A stretch of 39,440 bases of DNA, taken from assembly GCA_016714565.1 (NCBI GenBank), contig JADKDM010000004.1, positions 1 through 39,440 on the forward strand, in the 5' to 3' direction. Positions 25,129 to 34,134 of the stretch are shown here, one piece after another. This stretch comes from Candidatus Villigracilis propinquus (GTDB taxonomy: Bacteria > Chloroflexota > Anaerolineae > Anaerolineales > Villigracilaceae). Positions within the stretch are counted from its first letter, which is position 1; every line of letters starts with the position of its first letter. Made by a program: the position numbers and the translations under genes. The notes below the pieces were generated by a model. That model was not told where the DNA came from. It ran no database searches and was given only the letters and a program-made list of their open reading frames with translations.

Positions 25129-25543
25129 ATGGGCACAGCAACCGTAAAATGGATTCAAGGGAAACAATTTATCGGGGTCGATTCAACGAAGCACTCGGTT
25201 GTTCTCTCTACACCAGATGAAGGAATTGGGATCAAGCCGTCTGATTTATTGCTTATTGCAGTGGCATCCTGCACCGCAGTGGATGTTGTCGAAATTCTTG
25301 CCAAAAAGCGCATGCCTCTCGCATCTTGAGATCAGTTCCAGTGGTGAACAGGATCAGGATCCGCCGTGGACGTTTCGGAAAATCCATCTGCATTTCAAAA
25401 TTGGAGGAAAGAACCTGACAGAAAAGGCAGTGGAGCAAGCTATTCAACTATCCGAAGAAAAGTATTGCTCGGTTGCTGCCACTGTTCGAGCTACCGCGGA
25501 GATCACCTCTGATTTTGAACTTCTGGCAGAATCCGATCTTTAG
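25129..25543 (+). pseudogene. OsmC/Ohr family protein, one frameshift
   Basis: ATG 25129 (behind TAGGAG) opens MGTATVKWIQGKQFIGVDST, then PSDLLLIAVASCTAVDVVEI with the first OsmC cysteine. The frame stops at 25327 just after KRMPLAS. The expected continuation, LEISSSGEQDQDPPWTFRKI and EEKYCSVAATVR with the second cysteine, lies one frame on, ending at 25543. One base is missing (or two are extra) near 25323. Mended, the protein is about 138 residues, the normal length for an OsmC hydroperoxide reductase. Confidence 0.82.
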
Positions 25544-26378
25544 GTCGCCAAGCGGGTCAATTTTGACCCGGTGATATGTCCTTCACGTATTCCTCAGCAG
25601 GCGGATATTGTCAAGCCAAGCCTGAATACACTGACCCGTGTTCGTTGGCAAAAAACTTATACACCACGTCATCTATCCCCGACTGGAATGCCAAGATATC
25701 AAAACATGATTAACCCCGAACTTCAGAAACGGGGTCAAGACCATGCTGGATTTGGTGATGGTGATTCTGATGCACCACAATCGGAATACTGGATTGCTGT
25801 TGAGTGAATTGGGAGATCATTTGCCGGGAGGCGAAAGGGGACCTGCGAGGTAAAACGGATTACGAGCCTATTGCATTCGGTGATAATGGAAAAGTATTTT
25901 GATCTTGAACTACTTGTGGAAATGCGGGGATGACAAGGTAAAGGAATTCCTGGGACAAAAAGAGGCAGCTCTGGCTCCTCTTCCGCTCTCATTCTCTCCT
26001 TGCCTTAATTTTGGGGTGAGCCATTTTTCTTACCAATTTTCGTGTAAAAACAGGGGTGAAAAAGTTACGCAGCGCGAGTTTTTCTCTGAATGAACCCGCG
26101 CTGCTGCCGAACGATGTGAAAGCACACCTGCGTGAAATTGTTGAGCGGGCAGAAAGAAAAAGATAAATCAAGGATGTATCGAAAAGGGGTCAAGTGGCTG
26201 GCTGTTGAATGGAGCGATATTGGGGAAGGTAGGATTGTGTGAGGCCGCGCATGCTGCCCGATATGTTGGGATAAGTAAACCAAACCGATAGCGATCAAGC
26301 GGTTGAATAAGACTCAGCCTGACGTTTGTCACCTTTACGATTAAGTTTTTCCTTAAATATTGACTCTAAAAATTTCAA
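25544..26378. pseudogene. 835-nt stretch with transposase remnants
   Basis: No intact gene is present. On the plus strand at ~25740-25850 a frame reads MLDLVMVILMHHNRNTGLLL, then SELGDHLPGG; a second piece near 25905-25980 reads NYLWKCGDDKVKEFLGQKEA. These match parts of a DDE transposase N-terminus (LLLSELGxxLxxG is typical) with multiple stops. At 26056-26100 there is a partial match to the right ends of the 11387 and 20478 repeats (AAAAAGTTACGCAGCGCGAG). The AOR promoter should lie in 26330-26430. Confidence 0.5.
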
Positions 26379-26444
26379 ATGCTAATCTTTATACATAAGA
26401 ACAGCACCAGCTGTTTATTTTCGTTTGCAAAAAGGAGATTCATC

Positions 26445-28271
26445 ATGGAACTTGGCGGTTATGCAAATCGGATCGGCTGGGTAGATCTCAGCGCAGGCAA
26501 AGTTGAATTCAAGCCTATCGCAGATAGCGATGCCCGAAAATATATTGGTGGACGCGGGTTGGGTGTAAAGTATGTCTATGACAATGGCCCCAAGGTAGAC
26601 CCGCTCTCCCCTGATAACATTCTCTGCTTTATGAACGGCCCGCTCACTGGCTCTGAAGCCAACATGAGTGGACGCATGGCGGTTGTAACCAAATCGCCTC
26701 TGACTGGAACCGTAACTGATTCTCACCATGGTGGCTGGTCTGCCGCTCGTTTACGCTGGTCTGGTTTCGACGGCCTGGTATTCAAAGGCAAAGCTGCAAA
26801 ACCGACCTATGCCTACATCCATGATGACCAGATCGAATTGCTGGATGCCTCCGAAGTTTGGGGAAAGAACGTCCACGACACCATTAAACATTTCAAGGAA
26901 AAATACGGCGAGAAAGACCTCACCGTCATTACCATCGGCACCGCAGGCGAGAATCTCGTCAAATTTGCGTGCTGGATGAACGAAAACGACCGCGCTTCCG
27001 GCCGCGGCGGCACCGGCGCAGTTGGCGGCTCCAAGAATCTCAAGGCCATCGTCATCAAGTCTGAGAAGAAGATCGTCAAAGCTGCGAACCGTGAAGAGTG
27101 GAAACCCGCTCACGACCGCGCTCTCAAGAACATCATGGCTGAAGAGAATATCACCAGCCCTCGCAAAGGTGGTCTCTCTGTCTACGGCACCAATGTGTTG
27201 ATGAACATCACCAATAGCATTGGCGCTTTGCCCACCAAGAACAGCATGGTCACATCCTACGGCGAAAATGCCGAGAAGATCAGCGGCGAATATATCAACG
27301 CGAACCTGCTCGTTGACAACCCCACCTGTCACGCCTGCCCTGTGGCTTGCAAGAAGGAAGTGGAAGTCAAGGACGGCCCGTACAAGGGTCTGCGCATGGA
27401 ATCGGTGGAATATGAACCCGCCTGGTCAGTCGGCGCGAACGTCGGTAATAACGATGCCCGCCTCGTTGCCAAAATGATCGACCTCGCCAATGACTTCGGT
27501 TTTGACGCAATTGAAATCGGTCATCCGCTTTCGATCTGGATGGAAGCCAGCGAAAAGGGTTACACCAACGGCGATGGCAAACTTGCCTGGGGCGACCCCG
27601 ATGGCATGACCAATGCTGCCGCAATGATCGCCAAGCGCGAAGGCCTCGGCAACGTCATGGCTGACGGTGCAGAAGCCACCGCCAAGCATTTCGGCCATCC
27701 TGAACTCGCCATGACCGTCAAAGGTCAGGGCATCCCCTGCCACGATCCGCGCGGCATGAAGGGCATGGGCCTCGGCTATGCCACATCCAACCGCGGCGCC
27801 TGCCATCTGCGCGCCTACGTTGCCGCCGCTGAATTGGGCGTTATGCCTTTCGGCTCCCTCAAGGTCGATCCGCTGGCTTGGAAAGACAAGGGCGGCCTCG
27901 TGAAAGTCTTCCAGGACATCCACGCCTTTTCCGACAGCATGGACCTCTGCAAATTCAGCGCCTTCGCCATGGGCACCGATGAATATGCCCAGCAATACTC
28001 CGCCATGGTCGGTATCCCCTTCACCTCAGACGATGTCCTCAAGACCGGCGAGCGCATTTACAACCTCGAACGTCATTACAACAACCTCGCTGGTTTCGGC
28101 GCAGGCTCCGATATTCTTCCCGACCGCTTCACCAAGGAAGCCTCCACACAACCCGGCTCAGTCGGCCACGTTTGCGAACTGGACGACATGCTCGCAGAAT
28201 ACTACACCGCCCGCGGTTGGGATAACGGTGTCGTCAGCGAAGCCAAGTTAAAGGAATTGGAAATCGCGTAA
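26445..28271 (+). CDS. Tungsten-containing aldehyde:ferredoxin oxidoreductase
   Basis: The 608-residue enzyme starts at ATG 26445, 8 nt behind AAGGAG; an in-frame start 22 codons upstream has no ribosome site. It has the AOR N-terminal domain (YIGGRGLGVKYVYDNG, PLTGSEANMSGRMAV, GGWSAARLRWSGFDGLVFKG). The [4Fe-4S] ligands are in the pattern CHACPVAC (Cys295, 298, 302) with the fourth at Cys502 (MDLCKF). Molybdopterin-contact motifs include EYEPAWSVGANVGNND, FGFDAIEIGHPLS and CHDPRGMKGMGLGYATSNRG. AOR family enzymes oxidise aldehydes to acids with ferredoxin as acceptor, using a tungsten bis-pyranopterin. The convergent minus-strand genes supply maturation and tungstate uptake. Confidence 0.95.
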   Translation: MELGGYANRIGWVDLSAGKVEFKPIADSDARKYIGGRGLGVKYVYDNGPKVDPLSPDNILCFMNGPLTGSEANMSGRMAVVTKSPLTGTVTDSHHGGWSAARLRWSGFDGLVFKGKAAKPTYAYIHDDQIELLDASEVWGKNVHDTIKHFKEKYGEKDLTVITIGTAGENLVKFACWMNENDRASGRGGTGAVGGSKNLKAIVIKSEKKIVKAANREEWKPAHDRALKNIMAEENITSPRKGGLSVYGTNVLMNITNSIGALPTKNSMVTSYGENAEKISGEYINANLLVDNPTCHACPVACKKEVEVKDGPYKGLRMESVEYEPAWSVGANVGNNDARLVAKMIDLANDFGFDAIEIGHPLSIWMEASEKGYTNGDGKLAWGDPDGMTNAAAMIAKREGLGNVMADGAEATAKHFGHPELAMTVKGQGIPCHDPRGMKGMGLGYATSNRGACHLRAYVAAAELGVMPFGSLKVDPLAWKDKGGLVKVFQDIHAFSDSMDLCKFSAFAMGTDEYAQQYSAMVGIPFTSDDVLKTGERIYNLERHYNNLAGFGAGSDILPDRFTKEASTQPGSVGHVCELDDMLAEYYTARGWDNGVVSEAKLKELEIA

Positions 28272-28293
28272 GGTCAGTAATAAGTAATAAGAT

Positions 28294-28331
28294 AAAAGGC
28301 GACGTGTCCATTAGGATACGTCGCCTTTTTT
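28294..28331 (+). terminator. Rho-independent terminator after AOR
   Basis: AAAGGCGACGT and ACGTCGCCTTT form an 11-bp stem around a 12-nt loop, followed by a T-run. Terminates the AOR transcript before the convergent genes. Confidence 0.88.
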
Positions 28332-28431
28332 ATTCATTCGCTTCTTTCTTAATCTATAACCTGATTCTGTTTCCTCAAACATTCCCCCGCTGACAAATTC
28401 ATCATTCAACATTCTGCATTCATCATTTCCC

Positions 28432-28689
28432 TCATCCTCCCGCCCTCAACGTCTTCTTCGTGAACCGCTCCAGAAAATCGTCCGCAACGCGTTCTTCCAA
28501 TTCCATCGTCAAACGCGATTGGCCGACAGATAATGAAAACAGGCGAAACGGTTCCATCTTTTCGATCTTCACACTCCAGCCATCCCCCTGGATCAAATCC
28601 TCGCCATGCAGCGTACCGCCAAGTTCCTGCAAGTATTCGCCCGGCAAATAATAAGGAATCCCGCGCATCTCGTGGACAATAGTCCGCAT
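28432..28689 (-). CDS. Hypothetical 85-residue protein linked to the AOR locus
   Basis: The small soluble protein begins MRTIVHEMRGIPYYLPGEYL and ends with a charged helical part (DDFLERFTKKTLRAGG). I do not recognise the family with certainty; it could be a DUF1952-like companion. It starts 3 nt after the MoaD-like gene, so both are probably translated from one transcript, and a role in tungstopterin cofactor assembly or AOR function is a reasonable guess from context. Confidence 0.75.
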   Translation of the reverse strand: MRTIVHEMRGIPYYLPGEYLQELGGTLHGEDLIQGDGWSVKIEKMEPFRLFSLSVGQSRLTMELEERVADDFLERFTKKTLRAGG

Positions 28690-28692
28690 GGA

Positions 28693-28986
28693 CTAGCCGC
28701 CGCCCACTGGCGGGAAGATGTCCACCTTGTCATCGGGCTGAATAATGGTGTCAAATTTATCAGGCAGGTACACCGCCTCACGCCCATTGATGAAGAACTT
28801 CATGTGCGGAAAGAATTGATCGTTCTCATCCAACAATTCCTTGCGCATGGTGGGATAATCCTTCACGAACATCAGCACCAGTTGAATGGCAGTCGTGTTC
28901 GGCGGGAGTTTCAATTCCACCGTCTTTTGCCCCACGATCGGACGCAACGTAGCATAGAAATTAACTTTCATGATCGTCTCTTTCAT
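28693..28986 (-). CDS. MoaD/ThiS-like sulfur-carrier protein
   Basis: The 97-residue protein is a ubiquitin-like beta-grasp protein: MKVNFYATLRPIVGQKTVEL, a central VxLMFVKDYP helix, and PDDKVDIFPPVGGG at the end. The C-terminal Gly-Gly, at the very end of the chain, is the site that becomes a thiocarboxylate donating sulfur to the pterin dithiolene. ATG 28986 has an AGAGGTG site; ATG 28971 is an alternative giving a chain starting MKVNF. It is a molybdopterin-synthase small subunit of the kind found next to AOR genes. Confidence 0.9.
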   Translation of the reverse strand: MKETIMKVNFYATLRPIVGQKTVELKLPPNTTAIQLVLMFVKDYPTMRKELLDENDQFFPHMKFFINGREAVYLPDKFDTIIQPDDKVDIFPPVGGG

Positions 28987-29197
28987 CTTCTACACCTCTA
29001 CTCCTAATATAAAATCCTTTGGCGCTGTATATTTTACCGTTAAAGGAGATCATTCGTCAACGCGTGTTACATTCCGATTTAGAGCGGGGCGATAGTGCCG
29101 CCTCAGCCGATAGCAGTGGGTTTCTCGACAAACTCAGAGATCGTCGCCTCTTGTATCGCCTCGCTCAGAATGACATCGCGGGTTGAGAAACAACAAA
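28987..29197. other. Intergenic region upstream of the MoaD-like gene
   Basis: No gene is seen in these ~210 bases. They must hold the promoter of the MoaD-like gene and end at the terminator of the radical SAM gene. ACGCGTGTTACATTCC near 29060 is a half-match to a CRP/FNR site. Confidence 0.4.
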
Positions 29198-29225
29198 AAA
29201 GCTCGGATTTGACGATCCGAGCTTT
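29198..29225 (-). terminator. Rho-independent terminator after the radical SAM maturase gene
   Basis: Read on the minus strand, AAAGCTCGGAT and ATCCGAGCTTT form an 11-bp stem followed by TTTTTTGTTG. It separates this long operon from the MoaD-like transcript. Confidence 0.87.
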
Positions 29226-29242
29226 AAATTGCAGAAACTATT

Positions 29243-30511
29243 TCACGGACACTGAATAATGCCCTGCGCCCACAAACATCCGCCGCAGACTGGGGCAATG
29301 TCATTGCCGAGGCAGTCTTCCACATTGGTTTCGGAGAGGTCGCATCCGCCGCAGAAGGTGCATGGGGCGAAGCCGAAGTTGTGAAGGCGTTCGCGATATG
29401 CCAAATAATCGGGATCAAGCCACAGGTCAGAAAGGAGGCGTTGGTTTACATTCCCAATAATGTGTTTTTTGGAGAGGCGCGGTTTGTTGTGCAGGTAACT
29501 CATGTGGGTATGCATCAACGGCCAGCACGGACTGACATCCCCCGTCCACGCAACGGACATGGTGCCGTTCTCCACGAAATTACAGACATCATTTGCGCCG
29601 CCCCAGTTATTGCCCGCGTAGCTGATATTCAGGCCGCTATTGAAGACCTCGAAGAGCGCGTCTTTGGTGGATTCGTCAAAATCCATTTTAGGCAGGCTGA
29701 GGCTTGGAAGATGCGGCGCCTGCAAATATGCGATATCACGCGTGGTGCGGTTGTACAGGCGGTCGGCTTGCATATCTTCGGTGGCAGGCTGAAGATTGCT
29801 GACGGAGAAATATTTGGCGCGCAGGGATTTGCCGATCTTGATGACTTGGGGCAGATCTGAAATATTGCGCTTCATCGCCACAAACGCAATGCCGATCTCC
29901 GGCGAAGGATAATGACCAGCGGCGCGCATTTTTACAAAGCGCTCAAGGTTTTTGATAATTGTCGGAAGTTCCGCGCCGAGGCGCACATCTGAATAGGTTT
30001 CGGGCGTTGCGCCATCGAGAGAGACCCAAAGCACATCCAGCCCTGTGTCAATTAACTCGCGCGATTTCTTTTCAGTGAGGATCGTGCCGTTGGTGATGAG
30101 TTCAACTTTTACGCCGAGTTCCTTGACGCGCCGAATCCATTCGATGGTTTTGGGGTGAAAGAGCGGTTCGCCGATGCCGCCAAAATACACACTGGGGATC
30201 GGGTCCATTTGCTTGAGGCTGTTGAAGATGCTTTCGAAGGTTTCATCGGTCATGCGGCCCATGGGTTGATCCCACGCGTTGCGGAAGCAGGTGATGCAAT
30301 CAAGATTGCAGGCGACTGTCGGCTCAATATAAACTTTGGTGAGGTGTGTGACGGGGCGGTGCATACGGACAAAGTTATGGCCTTCATCGAGGCGAACTTT
30401 GGAGCCAGGAATCAGCCCATATTGTTGAGCAACTTCGGGCGGAAGAATGAGGCGCCCGTTTTCGTCCACTTCTGCCCAGGCGGTTGTAGATTTCGTAGAT
30501 AGTACAGCCAT
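29243..30511 (-). CDS. AOR-associated radical SAM/SPASM maturase with N-terminal AbrB-like domain
   Basis: The 422-residue protein starts at ATG 30511, 6 nt behind AAGGAG. Residues ~10-50 form a SpoVT/AbrB-like hairpin (VDENGRLILPPEVAQQYGLI, PGSKVRL). The radical SAM core follows with Cys68-x3-Cys72-x2-Cys75 (ACNLDCITC), SAM-binding GGIGEPLFHP and VSLDGATPETY. A SPASM-like C-terminus has SPCWP, CTFCGGC and a later CGGCLW, enough cysteines for two more iron-sulfur clusters. The layout fits the family of tungsten-cofactor oxidoreductase radical SAM maturases (TIGR04317-like) encoded beside AOR. The protein probably installs or modifies the tungstopterin site; the exact reaction is not known. 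Confidence 0.9.
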   Translation of the reverse strand: MAVLSTKSTTAWAEVDENGRLILPPEVAQQYGLIPGSKVRLDEGHNFVRMHRPVTHLTKVYIEPTVACNLDCITCFRNAWDQPMGRMTDETFESIFNSLKQMDPIPSVYFGGIGEPLFHPKTIEWIRRVKELGVKVELITNGTILTEKKSRELIDTGLDVLWVSLDGATPETYSDVRLGAELPTIIKNLERFVKMRAAGHYPSPEIGIAFVAMKRNISDLPQVIKIGKSLRAKYFSVSNLQPATEDMQADRLYNRTTRDIAYLQAPHLPSLSLPKMDFDESTKDALFEVFNSGLNISYAGNNWGGANDVCNFVENGTMSVAWTGDVSPCWPLMHTHMSYLHNKPRLSKKHIIGNVNQRLLSDLWLDPDYLAYRERLHNFGFAPCTFCGGCDLSETNVEDCLGNDIAPVCGGCLWAQGIIQCP

Positions 30512-30571
30512 GCTTTCTCCTTGCAATTAAAACAATGCCTACCTATCATATCCGCTTTGGCGGAAAATCCA

Positions 30572-30587
30572 TGTGACGAAAGTTACA
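30572..30587. promoter_or_regulatory. CRP/FNR-like site upstream of the maturase gene
   Basis: TGTGACGAAAGTTACA is nearly symmetrical (TGTGA-N6-TTACA) and lies 61 nt upstream of ATG 30511. It resembles CRP/FNR-family operators, so nucleotide- or oxygen-responsive control is possible. No cognate regulator is in the window. Confidence 0.45.
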
Positions 30588-30633
30588 TTTTTGCCGGAGG
30601 AGCGGCCTCTATTAATTCGATGAAATGAGGCTT

Positions 30634-32601
30634 CTAAAACTTATCGTCCAGAACGACATTGCCAGTCATGGAGACGTCGTACCCTGCCAGCTTGGAAACT
30701 GCTGTTCGGAAACCGGGAGCAGCTAACAGGTCGAAAAGAGGCGCGAGCAGTTGTGAGTTGGCATATTCCTGAGGGAAGACCAAGTCGTAGCGTTCCTGAA
30801 ACAGTGGAATGAAATCCAGATCCAATGCTTGAGCGGCAGCGGCAATGACCAGCCCGCAGGTTGCGCGGCCTGAGGCTACTGCGGCGGCAACACCGAGATG
30901 GGTGTATTCCTCTTGATGATATCCGTTGATGAGATCGGAGGAAATCCCAAGCTGGTTGAGGTGATAGTCGAGCAGGACGCGCGTGCCCGAGCCGCGCTGG
31001 CGGTTTATGAAATGCACATCGGCGCGGGTGATGTCGTTTAGGCCATGAACGGCTTTCGGGTTTCCACGGCGAACTGCGAGTCCCTGCTCACGCCCTGCCA
31101 ATGTAACGAGTTTGATGGGCACATCCGGCACGAAGCGGCGGATGTATGAAATATTGTATTCGCCGTTTTCAGGGTCGAGCAGATGGGAACCCGCCATGTG
31201 CGCTTCGCCGCGTTTGATTGCGATCAGCCCGCCTTGCGAACCTGCGTTGGCAGAGACGAGCCTCCGGTCTGATTCGGTGAGGAATTGCGCCATGAGGTCG
31301 AGTATGAGGTCGTGTGAGCCGATACACAGGATCGTCCGCTCCAACTCACTTTTGCTTCGATACAAGCGAACCTGCACCTTGCCGCCCGCTTCCATGCCTT
31401 GTACGCCGGGGGGCAGGACGACCAACCCATCTGCCTGCACCAACGAAGTGATGACGCCCGCTCCGCGTGAAAGGGGGGCGACCAATAAATTACCGCCGAC
31501 CATTCCGGCTGCCACGCGGACGTAATCTGCGTCACCGGCTGGGGAGGTGATTTTTCGGGTAAGTTTTGCTTCTTCGGTTGGGAGTTCGAGCGGACGCCGC
31601 CCCAGCCACTTTGCCATGAGCGGCTCGACGAAAATTTCGGTGGTGAGTGCGGCGGAGACGGGATAGCCCGGAACGCCAATGATGGGGACTTGTTTTCCTT
31701 CGCGGTTTATTATTCCCAGAATCACGGGATGTCCCGGCCTGACGGCCACGCCGTGAACCAGAAGCTGCCCGAGTTTTTCAACGACCTTGGAGGAAAAATC
31801 CTCCATGCCGGCGGAAGAACCCGCGTTCAATAAGATCAGGTCATGATCTTGCGCGGCGTCCAATACGTTTTTGCATATCAGGTCAAAATCATCTTTTGTG
31901 ATCGGGTAGCGTTCGGGTTCGCCGCCCATTGTTTTGATCTGCGCTGCGAGCACGAGAGAGTTGTATTCCAAAATGTCGCCGGATTTTAGTTTGGAGCCGA
32001 TAGGAACCAGTTCCGTGCCGGTTGGCAGGATGGCAACCCTCGGTTTGCGGGCAACATTGATTTCCTGATGTCCAGACGCAGCGACCGCGCCAAGGTCCAC
32101 GGGACGCAGGGTATGCCCGGATGGAAGCACCAATTGTGTTGCGACAATATCCTCACCCAGCGGGCGGATGTGACTCCAGGGTGCCACCGCCGCCCGGATT
32201 CGAATGGAAGCCGGTCTTTGAATGGCTTGTGTGATGTTGTTATTTTCATCCAGCGATTCGATATTTTCAATTGGGATGACAGCATTGGCCCATTCTGGCA
32301 GCGGGTCGCCGGTATCCACATAGTGAGCGGACTCGGCTTCCACGGGGAAGGTCAGCGGTGTGGATGGCCCCGCGCCTGATGTGTTTTCTGAAATGACGGC
32401 AAATCCGTCCATGGCGGAAGCGTGGTAATGCGGTGAGGAGATGGATGCCCAGATCGGTTTTGCAAGGACTCGTCCCAGCGCGTTTTCATCCAGTTTGATG
32501 GTTTCTGAACCAAGAACCTGCCACAAACCGGCTGCCTCCAAAGACTGTTTTAAATGATCCTGCGCCGTGGACAGCGGGATATCATGAAGGTAGATCGACA
32601 T
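30634..32601 (-). CDS. moeA: MoeA-like molybdopterin molybdenumtransferase with C-terminal PBP-like domain
   Basis: The 655-residue protein has a complete MoeA-type N-terminal half (residues ~1-400): ISSPHYHASAMDGFAVISEN with the MoeA MDGFAV, PTGTELVP, LLNAGSSAGMEDFSSK and GVPGYPVSAALT. The C-terminal ~230 residues are a periplasmic-binding-protein-like domain (PF12727 type): NAGSQGGLIAIKRGEAHMAG, HLLDPENGEYNISYIRRF, RQRGSGTRVLLDYHL, and ERYDLVFPQEY. MoeA inserts the metal into the pterin; the PBP-like domain may bind the oxyanion or pterin. It shares a promoter region with the maturase gene downstream, and an intact MoeA gene lies upstream. An anion-sensing PBP-like domain next to TupA suggests metal selectivity for tungstate. 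Confidence 0.92.
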   Translation of the reverse strand: MSIYLHDIPLSTAQDHLKQSLEAAGLWQVLGSETIKLDENALGRVLAKPIWASISSPHYHASAMDGFAVISENTSGAGPSTPLTFPVEAESAHYVDTGDPLPEWANAVIPIENIESLDENNNITQAIQRPASIRIRAAVAPWSHIRPLGEDIVATQLVLPSGHTLRPVDLGAVAASGHQEINVARKPRVAILPTGTELVPIGSKLKSGDILEYNSLVLAAQIKTMGGEPERYPITKDDFDLICKNVLDAAQDHDLILLNAGSSAGMEDFSSKVVEKLGQLLVHGVAVRPGHPVILGIINREGKQVPIIGVPGYPVSAALTTEIFVEPLMAKWLGRRPLELPTEEAKLTRKITSPAGDADYVRVAAGMVGGNLLVAPLSRGAGVITSLVQADGLVVLPPGVQGMEAGGKVQVRLYRSKSELERTILCIGSHDLILDLMAQFLTESDRRLVSANAGSQGGLIAIKRGEAHMAGSHLLDPENGEYNISYIRRFVPDVPIKLVTLAGREQGLAVRRGNPKAVHGLNDITRADVHFINRQRGSGTRVLLDYHLNQLGISSDLINGYHQEEYTHLGVAAAVASGRATCGLVIAAAAQALDLDFIPLFQERYDLVFPQEYANSQLLAPLFDLLAAPGFRTAVSKLAGYDVSMTGNVVLDDKF

Positions 32602-32633
32602 TATTCATCTCCGTCTCTTGCGAAAGTGTTTTT

Positions 32634-32697
32634 CCACAGAGGCCACAGAGAAAACGAGTTTTTTGAGATTTTCTCTGTGGCCTCGTGTGCTCTGTGG
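32634..32697. repeat. Palindromic MITE-like repeat between the two moeA genes
   Basis: GGCCACAGAGAAAA (32641-32654) and TTTTCTCTGTGGCC (32669-32682) form a perfect 14-bp inverted repeat, extended by outer CCACAGA/TCTGTGG. Similar in design to the palindrome at 23498-23622, and non-coding. Confidence 0.7.
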
Positions 32698-32726
32698 CTA
32701 ATTGCGCCATTTGGACAAAATATCTA

Positions 32727-33995
32727 TTAAAACAAAACGATCTCTGTCATCTCTCCCGCTCCGTAGCCTGTCACGTCGGGGGGGATGCGCAGGAGGCCAT
32801 CGGCGGCTGTCAGGGTGAAGATCAAATTGCTTTTGCCAAAGATTGGTTCGGCGAGATGGGTCTGATTTCCATTGCTGTTCTGTGGGGAAACAAGTTTTAC
32901 GGGAATCCAATCTTCGCGTCCGGCTTGTGAGGGCAGGTTGACTGTCAATTTGGCTGTCACCACAGGGCGGGGACGCGGCGTTTCACCGAGCAATTTTTCG
33001 ATCACCGGCACAACGAACAAGTATCCGTTCACCAATGCGCTGACCGGATTTCCCGGAAGCCCGATCACAGCTTTGCCTTCACACACGCCAAGGATGGTGG
33101 GTTTGCCGGGACGTGTATTAATTCCATGTACCAGTACGCCAGGCGCACCAAGGGATGCAATGACGTCCGCTGTCATATCACGCGTGCTTGCCGAGGAACC
33201 AGCTGTAATGACCACAACATCACACTCGCTCAAAGCGCGGCGCGCGGCAGCCTCCAATTCTGATTTGATGTCCGGCACGATGCCATACAAAATGGGTTCG
33301 CCGCCAGACTTGGTCACAAGTGCTGCCAGGGTGTATGCGTTGATATCCCGAACCTGACCCGGTTTCGTCTGTTCGGCAGGGTCGATAATTTCATCTCCTG
33401 AAGAGATCAGCCCGACCTTTGGTCTCGCAGCGACGGATAGATGGGTAATGCCCAGTGCCATCAGCCCGCCAATTTCCGCGGGACGTATGCGGCAGCCGCT
33501 CGGGAGAATGACCGAGCCTGTTTTCACATCCTCGCCAATTTGGATGACATTTTCCCCGTCCGCAACGGCGCGGAAGATCTCGATCTCATTGCCCGGCGAT
33601 GGGCGATCTCCTCCCAGTGCGACCTGCGTATTTTCGAGCATCACAACCGCGTCCGCGCCGGGTGGCAGCATGCCGCCAGTGTGGATCAATCCGCATTGAC
33701 CGACGCCAATGTTTTGCGAAGGAGCGCTTCCCATCGGGATCTCGTCAAGCAGCGTCAGATACGCCGGCACAGAATCAGATGCGCCGAATGTGTCGCGCGC
33801 ACGGACGGCGTACCCGTCCACGGTGGAGCGGAGAAATTCCGGCAGGGAATGAGGCGCTGAAATATTTTCAGCGATCACACGCCCAAGAGAAAGGACAGTC
33901 TCAATTTTTTCGTGGGTAATTTTCTTGTCGGGGAGATTTACAAATAACAGCTTGCGGGCTTCTTCGGGGGGCAGCAATTGCAGGAATTCAGGCAT
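32727..33995 (-). CDS. moeA: Molybdopterin molybdenumtransferase MoeA
   Basis: The 422-residue protein is a stand-alone MoeA: HSLPEFLRSTVDGYAVRARD, GGMLPPGADAVVMLENT, RPKVGLISSGDEI, ITAGSSASTRDMT, RPGKPTILG, and GLPGNPVSALVNGYLF. MoeA couples molybdate or tungstate to the adenylylated pterin. It follows the tungstate transporter genes on the same strand with a 139-nt gap and precedes the MoeA-PBP gene. Two MoeA types in one locus suggest one is specialised for tungsten. Confidence 0.95.
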   Translation of the reverse strand: MPEFLQLLPPEEARKLLFVNLPDKKITHEKIETVLSLGRVIAENISAPHSLPEFLRSTVDGYAVRARDTFGASDSVPAYLTLLDEIPMGSAPSQNIGVGQCGLIHTGGMLPPGADAVVMLENTQVALGGDRPSPGNEIEIFRAVADGENVIQIGEDVKTGSVILPSGCRIRPAEIGGLMALGITHLSVAARPKVGLISSGDEIIDPAEQTKPGQVRDINAYTLAALVTKSGGEPILYGIVPDIKSELEAAARRALSECDVVVITAGSSASTRDMTADVIASLGAPGVLVHGINTRPGKPTILGVCEGKAVIGLPGNPVSALVNGYLFVVPVIEKLLGETPRPRPVVTAKLTVNLPSQAGREDWIPVKLVSPQNSNGNQTHLAEPIFGKSNLIFTLTAADGLLRIPPDVTGYGAGEMTEIVLF

Positions 33996-34134
33996 GGAGG
34001 CAACTCATAACATCGGTACATCAAAACCGTGGAGTTTTTTCAAACTAAGTAGTCGGCCGAAAGAGCAGGAAAAACCATGGAGTTTTTCAAACTTAAAGCA
34101 GACGCATTATACAACACTTGCCCGATGACTTCTT

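Noticed and set aside
25129..25543. In-frame TGA in the OsmC gene as a second selenocysteine
   Set aside because: The family continuation lies in a different frame after the TGA, so it is a frameshift, and the stop does not replace a cysteine.
27426..27995. A 189-residue minus-strand open frame inside the AOR gene
   Set aside because: It has no ribosome site and no family features; AOR on the plus strand explains the codon pattern.
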